The notes under the pieces are model-generated. The model made no database searches, had not been told where the DNA came from, and saw nothing but the letters and a program-made list of their open reading frames with translations. The translations under genes were made by a program, and so were the position numbers. From contig CAXIPT010000007.1 of the NCBI GenBank assembly GCA_964030475.1, forward strand, positions 1,442,455 to 1,506,454: a DNA stretch of 64,000 nucleotides, read 5' to 3'. This DNA comes from Tethya wilhelma (taxonomy: Eukaryota; Porifera; Demospongiae; Tethyida; Tethyidae). Positions 58,231 to 64,000 of this stretch are shown in pieces (position 1 is the first letter of the stretch; every line of letters begins with the position of its first letter).

Positions 58231-58756
58231 ATCTAAAATCAGCACACACATAATAATTGTTTATTCATAAGCAACTACATGCATGATGTAACATGTAACT
58301 TATTGTCCTAAATACATCAATTATACTTCCTGTGAAGAAGGAATTAAAGTGTGTAGAAAAATGATACAAGCTAGCATGCATGTAGAGTAATAACTACTCA
58401 GTGCTTCAAGCACATCATTACTACATGACATAATTATTTTAATGACATTTACTGTATTCTTCCCAAATATGTATGATAGATGATTGAATATAGGCACTAT
58501 AAAGCTTTATATAGTGGGTAAATTTGGCAGGCTGAAAATTTGCTGAATTCCCATTAAATTTTAGCATTATTGGTGATTTATTTCCGCACGCTGCATAGTT
58601 TGTATGCATGTATGTCCATATTAAATCGTTTGTTTAATTTGGCAATTTGAAGAATAATTATCAAGTAAACAGTTATAATGTTGCTGGAAATGATCAATTA
58701 CTTTGTAATCTATAATGTTTGCACCAAACTTTTTCAAATTTGTTAAATGATAGTGA

Positions 58757-58815
58757 TTGTCAATGAGTTACACCCCAATATTTTGTCATCATGAATAACA
58801 TTAATAATTGTGAGG
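58757..58815 (-). promoter_or_regulatory. NLR upstream motif, NLR-5 distal copy
   Basis: GAGTTACACCCCAA, then CATCATGAATAACATTAAT, ~780-840 bp upstream of NLR-5. Resembles the NLR-1 copy. Confidence 0.4.
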
Positions 58816-59220
58816 CTCACAAACAAAACATTTTTAAGATAAAATCAGCACATGTACACACCCACACACATATTAATTCTAAGTAATAATTGCATGTACA
58901 AACATAATTATATGCATGACATTTTTCAAATTCCAGATATTACAGCTATATATAGCAGCTTCTCTACCGTGACATGATAATTAAATTGAGCCAAAACAAC
59001 AACAAAAAAAAACGTCAAAAACAAAAGCATGCATACAACATAAGTAATACAATAATAATAAGTTTGGATTAATGAGTACCTGTTTCTATTAGGCATTTCA
59101 AAATACTTAGTAATTGTAATAAAATAAAGTACTTAATAAAAAACGGAAGATTAAGAGTCTGAGAGATATAAGTGGTCAAGGTTGAATCACTGGATAATGA
59201 CGATCAATTGGATTAGTTAT

Positions 59221-59594
59221 TTATGATGAAAACGAGTATGAAGGAATGTAGTACCCATGAAAAGAACTTACTTTGTGCTGTCAAAGTCGGCTCAACACAT
59301 TCTGGTTCTCTGGAAATGGCCTTTTCAAGTAAGTCAGTCAGAAAGTACGTAAGTACGTTAGGAGAACAAAAATGGCACTATTGTGGCTTCCCTCTAGTGC
59401 TCTCTACGAGTGCTGAGGAAACTTTTTGCGAGGTTTAGGCCTAGCATACAGTAGGTAATCTGTCGGTAAGAGCCTCTGAGCAACTTTGAAGGTTTAATTT
59501 TCTTTGACTAGATTTTTATAGTGGCCAACATTTTGTATGGTGTCTATGGGACAGTCGGTCCATTCCTACTATACGTACTACCGTACGTATGATA
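59221..59594 (-). mobile_element. dispersed ~0.6 kb repeat, copy D (truncated)
   Basis: Matches the terminal ~370 bp of copy C from ATGAAAACGAGTAT to CTACCGTACGTATGAT. The inner part and foldback partner are missing. Confidence 0.85.
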
Positions 59595-59833
59595 GTTGCA
59601 TTGCCAGCAGATATTACGATTTATAATGATAGTTTATGTATAATTAGGATTATAAGTATAAATTAAGAAATATATATATAATTATGTGGTTGAACAATTA
59701 TAAATCATGTACTATAAAAATATATATAATTTATTATAGGTGCTTGAACAAGAGAATTTATAATCATGTATAATAATACAGTACGTGACAGTATACAGTA
59801 TGTACATGCATGCATGGACTTGAACTGTAACTG

Positions 59834-62552
59834 TTACTTTTTATGCAATATCTTAGAACCTAGTGTAACTGTAGTAATAGTTGTATCATTTACTTGTGCT
59901 TCTAATTCTTTCCATCCTGTCAATGTGACCAATTGCGGTTTATTGAAATATTTGCGTTTCTTGTTGATGATTTCGATTAATGATATATGTTCTGTATTAA
60001 GTATTACTTGTTCAAAATGTGATAAAGTCAACATTCTTAAAACAGAATTATTGCTTTCAAGTAATTGATGTAATAAGTAGGCTAGTGCATTTTGTGAGAA
60101 AGGGTTTTCCCCAATATCCAGCTCTTCTAGGTGATTATGATCACTGATTGCATCAGCCAAGTGTTTTAATGCATGGTCATCAATTCCACAATTAATCAGT
60201 CTAAGTGCAGAGATTGTTGACAGTTTGACTGCTTTTGCAAATAACATAGGTTTGATTTCAAAACGCATTATATCCAATGAACAAAGGTTACAAGATGATA
60301 ACATTACTATGAGATAATGTATAGCAGATGGTCTGAGCGAGGCAGCTAAACTACTAAAGGACTTAGTAGAGTGTGTGTACAGTGTGTATGTGTACACAAT
60401 GCCATTGAATGACTCTGGCTTGCAAGGCAGACTCACAGCTAATCAAACAATCAAATACATCACAGAAGGAGTGCTTCACAGTTCTGGTCGTCGAGCTGTA
60501 AAGCTTCACCTGATAAAACCAAGCTGTAGCTGTATGTAATTGGTTCTGGTTGTCTTTTTTGTTTGGATCTTCAGCTGTTTAATCATGGCATTCATTCCTA
60601 AGTCACTGAAAATTCCTAAGTCAAGGCACATCTTAGATGTATTTGCAAGGAAAAATCCCAATGACATATAATCTAATGGTGTCATACTCAGTCCCCATAG
60701 ACTCACAGAATATAGAAAATCGACACTTATACTGGTGTATCTAGGATCAGCGGCATACTGTGCAGGTGGTTTGACTAGTTCACAGAGAGCTGGCTTCTGA
60801 GTTTCATAAATGCAGTTCAAGAGAGCTAACACTGAAAGGACGGCGCTTGTCTCCAAATTTAGAGGGATTCTGTTTTAGCCGATCTAACATGCTATTAGTG
60901 ACTTTAAGCAACACATTCAGAGTACCTCTGTTTGCAAGCTCAGTAAGTCCAGCATAGAATGGAAGCACAGGACTGAGAGCATTTGTTTGGAGTATTTTTT
61001 GAATGGTTTGAACTTGTTCAGAGTCACTCATATGTTGTATGTGTACAGCCGCCAGAAACTCTTGTAGCGACAAGTGTAAGAAGCTACATCGATAACTTGA
61101 ACCAAAAGCTGTAAGCTGCCGATGAAGTTGCAAAAAACCCATTGCATCTTCTGTCTTGCCTAGACCATGGGTTTCCAACATCTGTTCACTGAAAATTCGG
61201 GTGTGGTCCATAAATGCTGAGAATGCTAGCTTACATACTGCATTAAACTTTGGCAAAATATCTTCAGGAAGTGCAGAAAACTCCTTAATCTCTGGGTGCT
61301 CTTTGAAATTCTCTGTGTGCTGTATGTATATCGAAGAAGCAGGTTCAAAACGAGTGGTTTGAACAGGCTAGTTGTAGTTGATGGAAGGTTATCTTTCAGG
61401 AAGCGATAAAGATGGACTAAAATTGCTGCATTAATTGGAAGACTGCAAAGACCCACTAATTCTGGATTTATCTTCAGAATTTGGGCTACTTCTTCTCTAA
61501 GTACCTGATCACTGCTTATGCTTAAGTCAAGATATGTTTCCAACTTTGAACTCTCAAATCCTTCAATGCGAACATGAGCTGTAAGCACTTTGCCTTACAG
61601 ATTTTCGATGTATTTCTGGACGAGCAGCTAACACTACGCTACATTTTTTAAGCATGTTCCGACCTTTGCCTGCTATAAATCGATAGAGAAAGCTATCCCA
61701 CAAAGCTGAAGGAGCTTCATCACAAGCATCAAAAAAGAAGCAAATTCCTTCACCATCTTTATCTTCTATGGCCTCAGCTACTGCCTCTCTCATCTTCTTG
61801 CTCGAGTGAGGAATAATGTCAGCCAAACATTTTGCTGAAGCTATGTCTGGATCATTTAGCGACACGTGGATGAGCAACTGAATATTGTTAAAAAGCTCAC
61901 CAGCTGCCCATTTTTTGCAAGAGTGTCACGAAAGTGTTGTTTTTCCAGCCCCAGCTACTCCTTCCAAGAGTAGCACCTTCCTTTTTGCTTGAGAATTTCC
62001 AGCAAGGAATAGTTTGTCAAGCACAATAGGTTTACGGTTGCTGTCTTCCGGGGCACTGTTCCCAGGGTTTAAAAGGAATGTATTGGTTGTGGGAATATCA
62101 AACAGTAAAAGATCAACATAAGATTGGAGAATAGAAAATGGCCACTGTGTGCAAGATGGGTGATCGAAGGAGTTATAGCAATCTTTAAGGTACAACTGAA
62201 AATTGCCAAGAACATCTCGCTCTGAACTGCTATCATCTGGTATGTGCAAAATCAGCCTCTTAAGCTTTTCAGCAAGATCAGTTCTTCCTACTGAACAGAA
62301 AACTACTATAAGGCGGTGATTTGTGGCCTTGAATGCTTCCATTTCTTTCCATCGAATGAGTGATTTTTGAGCCTGAACTACAATGCTCTTATTATCTTCT
62401 TTGATGCTATCTATGTCTGACTGTTTCAGTCCCAGAACAGGTGCATATTCCTCCCACTCTTTCATTTGAAAGCCAAGTAGGCCAATATTTTCATCACTTA
62501 CCTTGGATTCCAAAAGTTGAGATGGAATATCTTTGATAATATTAGCAGCCAT
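59834..62552 (-). pseudogene. NLR-6: DEATH-NACHT-LRR receptor pseudogene with internal inversion
   Basis: Starts MAANIIKDIPSQLLESK (62552). The DEATH domain is intact and close to NLR-4. Directly after Walker A (GVAGAGKTTLS) the conserved Trp is TGA (~61927). Frameshifts follow at ~61590, ~61320 and ~60840. A 173-bp LRR segment (60339-60511) is reversed in place. Other NLR marks remain: VSLNDPDIASAKC, ICFFFDACDE, SFLHLSLQEFLAAVHI and terminal LRRs (HLEELDIGENPFSQNA). The region after the linker differs (NTFLLNPGNSAPED), so it is not simply a copy of NLR-4. Confidence 0.92.
60339..60511 (+). other. micro-inversion inside NLR-6
   Basis: The plus strand reads AAKLLKDLVECVYSVYVYT through ITEGVLHSSGRRAVKL, which is NLR LRR-region sequence (AKLLQDLVECVYQVYL, LTEGVLHSSGRRCIEL in NLR-4). 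Flanking NLR-6 sequence is on the minus strand. Minus text stops at GFI and resumes at LRPSAIHYLIVML, exactly where the reversed block belongs. Confidence 0.88.
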
Positions 62553-63569
62553 TGCCGCTTTATAATAGCTTTAGATGATACGTCCAAGAGAAATGATTGT
62601 TTAGCACATATAAAGTAATTATCTTCAGAGTATAACAAGTATAATTTTACGTATATACAATTATTTTTACTGATTTTTCTATCACTTCTTGGCTTATATG
62701 GAACAACAGCTGGAAATTTTATCACGCTATATAGTGGGAGAAAACAAACAAATATAATACTACTTATTGCCGAGCGCCTTAGCGCGAGGCAGTGTAATCT
62801 TGCAGGGCCAAAAATTGTGGAAGTAAAATCCAATTACACGTCATCAACACCGGATGAAAACGGGGCCAATTTGGCAAAAATTGTTCCGGTTTGAAACAAG
62901 CTAGCTGCATGCTCGTGATCGTGATGATCCTTACCATAATATACGAAACACGTGCGCGCGCACAGCTCGAGATCTTGTATATATCATGTGTGTTATGAGC
63001 CGGCATAGACTGCAGAGACATCATTGTGGTACCTTACTAACTGTACAAGAGGTGAGAGTTTAAAATACATGGAGTTAGCTGATCAGGTATTCATGGTAGT
63101 CCATTTCTTTCGGTCTAACTATGCACTGATGTGTTTAGTTTACTGTGTTTAGTGCAACTAATGTGCACGTGAGCATAATTACTTCAAACGTCGCGCGCGA
63201 GGCAATTAACTGCACTCAGTGTACAACTAGTTAATTATATCATTTTAGTCACTTAATTAGCTTACACAGTTGCTGGACAATCAATCTTCTATAGCTGTCA
63301 ATTGCAGTCTCTCCACTATTAGTGCACAAATTTTTTTTTTTTTTTGCAATAGCAAGCTAGTACATGGGCTACACCCCTTTTTAACATACCATAACATACA
63401 CACCCCTTTTTGTGATCGTGGGCTACTCCCACTTCTGTAAAGTCATGAATATAAACATATGAATAATTTCATTATACGGCATTAATAATTGCATATCCAA
63501 ACAGAAAATTTACAGCTTATAATACCAAAATGTACAGTTTGCATAATAATTATACTAATAAGAATACAA
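62553..63569. other. spacer between NLR-6 and TRAF copy 2
   Basis: No gene is seen. Contains an alternating GTGCGCGCGCAC palindrome (62952-62963) and two GCGCGAGGCA words (62780, 63196). An NLR-type motif (ATCGTGGGCTACTCCCAC, then GTCATGAATATAAAC) lies at 63415-63456, ~860 bp upstream of NLR-6. Confidence 0.45.
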
Positions 63570-64000
63570 TCAATCAATCAACTCAGAAGGAATAATGGGC
63601 AAGTTTGAAGTATCAACCACAGCTCTTACATAGATACAGTCATCTTTAACAAATCCTCCACTCAATAGGTGGTTTAATTTAACAAACATTGGGCACCCTG
63701 ATGCAATATTCATCTCCCGTTGAAGAGGACGTTGGAATGAACTAGACTGAGCATCAGGTCGGAAGCTATCGGTAACAGATCGTCCTGCTGATTGGTTAAG
63801 AAGGGTAAGTGTGACTTTCTGTTTGAACGGCCACTCAAGGAGACCATCGAAAGGACCTCTCATGATGACAAAGAAGAAGCTAAGATGAGTTCCTTTGCCA
63901 AGACCATCTCCATTAAGATAGATCCTACAACACATCTTGTAACCATGGCGACTGGTGTAAAAGGGGGTGGAGTATAGTGACACTGCAACACCGTCCACTG
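63570..64000 (-). CDS. second TRAF gene, C-terminal MATH exon (cut by window edge)
   Basis: The last ~143 codons of a TRAF/MATH exon: SLYSTPFYTSRHGYKMCCRI, FVIMRGPFDGLLEWPF, FQRPLQREMNIASGCPMF, KDDCIYVRAVVD and stop at 63570. It is about 90% identical to the TRAF at 36064, with differences mainly near GRSVTDS and the last ten residues (SNLPIIPSELID). The frame is open to the right edge, so the gene continues beyond the window. The duplicate lies on the same strand, with the NLR-3 to NLR-6 block between the two. Confidence 0.88.
   Translation of the reverse strand, partial: VDGVAVSLYSTPFYTSRHGYKMCCRIYLNGDGLGKGTHLSFFFVIMRGPFDGLLEWPFKQKVTLTLLNQSAGRSVTDSFRPDAQSSSFQRPLQREMNIASGCPMFVKLNHLLSGGFVKDDCIYVRAVVDTSNLPIIPSELID

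Overview
The window looks like a sponge (demosponge-type) nuclear genome. It is AT-rich and full of dinucleotide microsatellites. It has short GT-AG introns, animal-only genes (tektin-1, TMEM17, TRAF, a BCR-type N-terminus) and a cluster of DEATH-NACHT-LRR receptors of the kind expanded in sponges. The species call is inference. Single Ns, two N-runs (3885-3898 and 47756-47794) and several homopolymer-length frameshifts suggest a draft assembly, so some breaks may be sequence errors.

Left part (1-27.2 kb), mostly single-copy conserved genes. A large BCR-like first exon (minus) lies head-to-head with a secreted plant/bacterial-type LRR-PSI protein (plus, one frameshift). The SLX1 nuclease gene (minus, six exons reconstructed) shares a divergent promoter with tektin-1 (plus, five exons), and a canonical RFX X-box lies upstream of tektin-1. 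Behind tektin-1 is a ~1 kb array of more than 30 TCACTT(A/G) words. TMEM17 (minus) and CCDC86/CGR1 (plus) form a third head-to-head pair with only ~120 bp between start codons. TMEM17 also carries an X-box. Its last exon sits on the wrong strand, inside a segment bounded by ~444-bp inverted repeats, which implies an inversion or a misassembly.

Right part (27.6-64 kb), an innate-immune-like locus. There are six minus-strand NLR genes: two open (32499-35198, 47868-50723), two with a single lesion (51196-53910, 55283-57978) and two heavily broken (27921-30554, 59834-62552). Inverted LRR relics lie at 45.3-46.5 kb. Interleaved are a TRAF gene (36064-37811), a second, edge-truncated TRAF copy (63570 to the end), a small DEATH-domain protein with a predicted N-myristoylation signal (43252-44018), and a secreted orphan (40386-41156). 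Similar upstream blocks (a TACACCC/ACACCC core followed by TGAATA) recur 5' of most NLR genes. A four-copy ~0.6 kb repeat, ~105-bp-arm foldback elements and small TIR elements run through the cluster and mark repeated rearrangement.

How the genes could work together (inference): NLRs with DEATH domains could sense ligand through LRRs, oligomerise through NACHT, recruit a membrane-anchored DEATH adaptor and signal through TRAF. Nothing in the sequence proves these contacts. The left half supplies cilium structure and gating (tektin-1, TMEM17), DNA repair (SLX1) and ribosome biogenesis (CCDC86).
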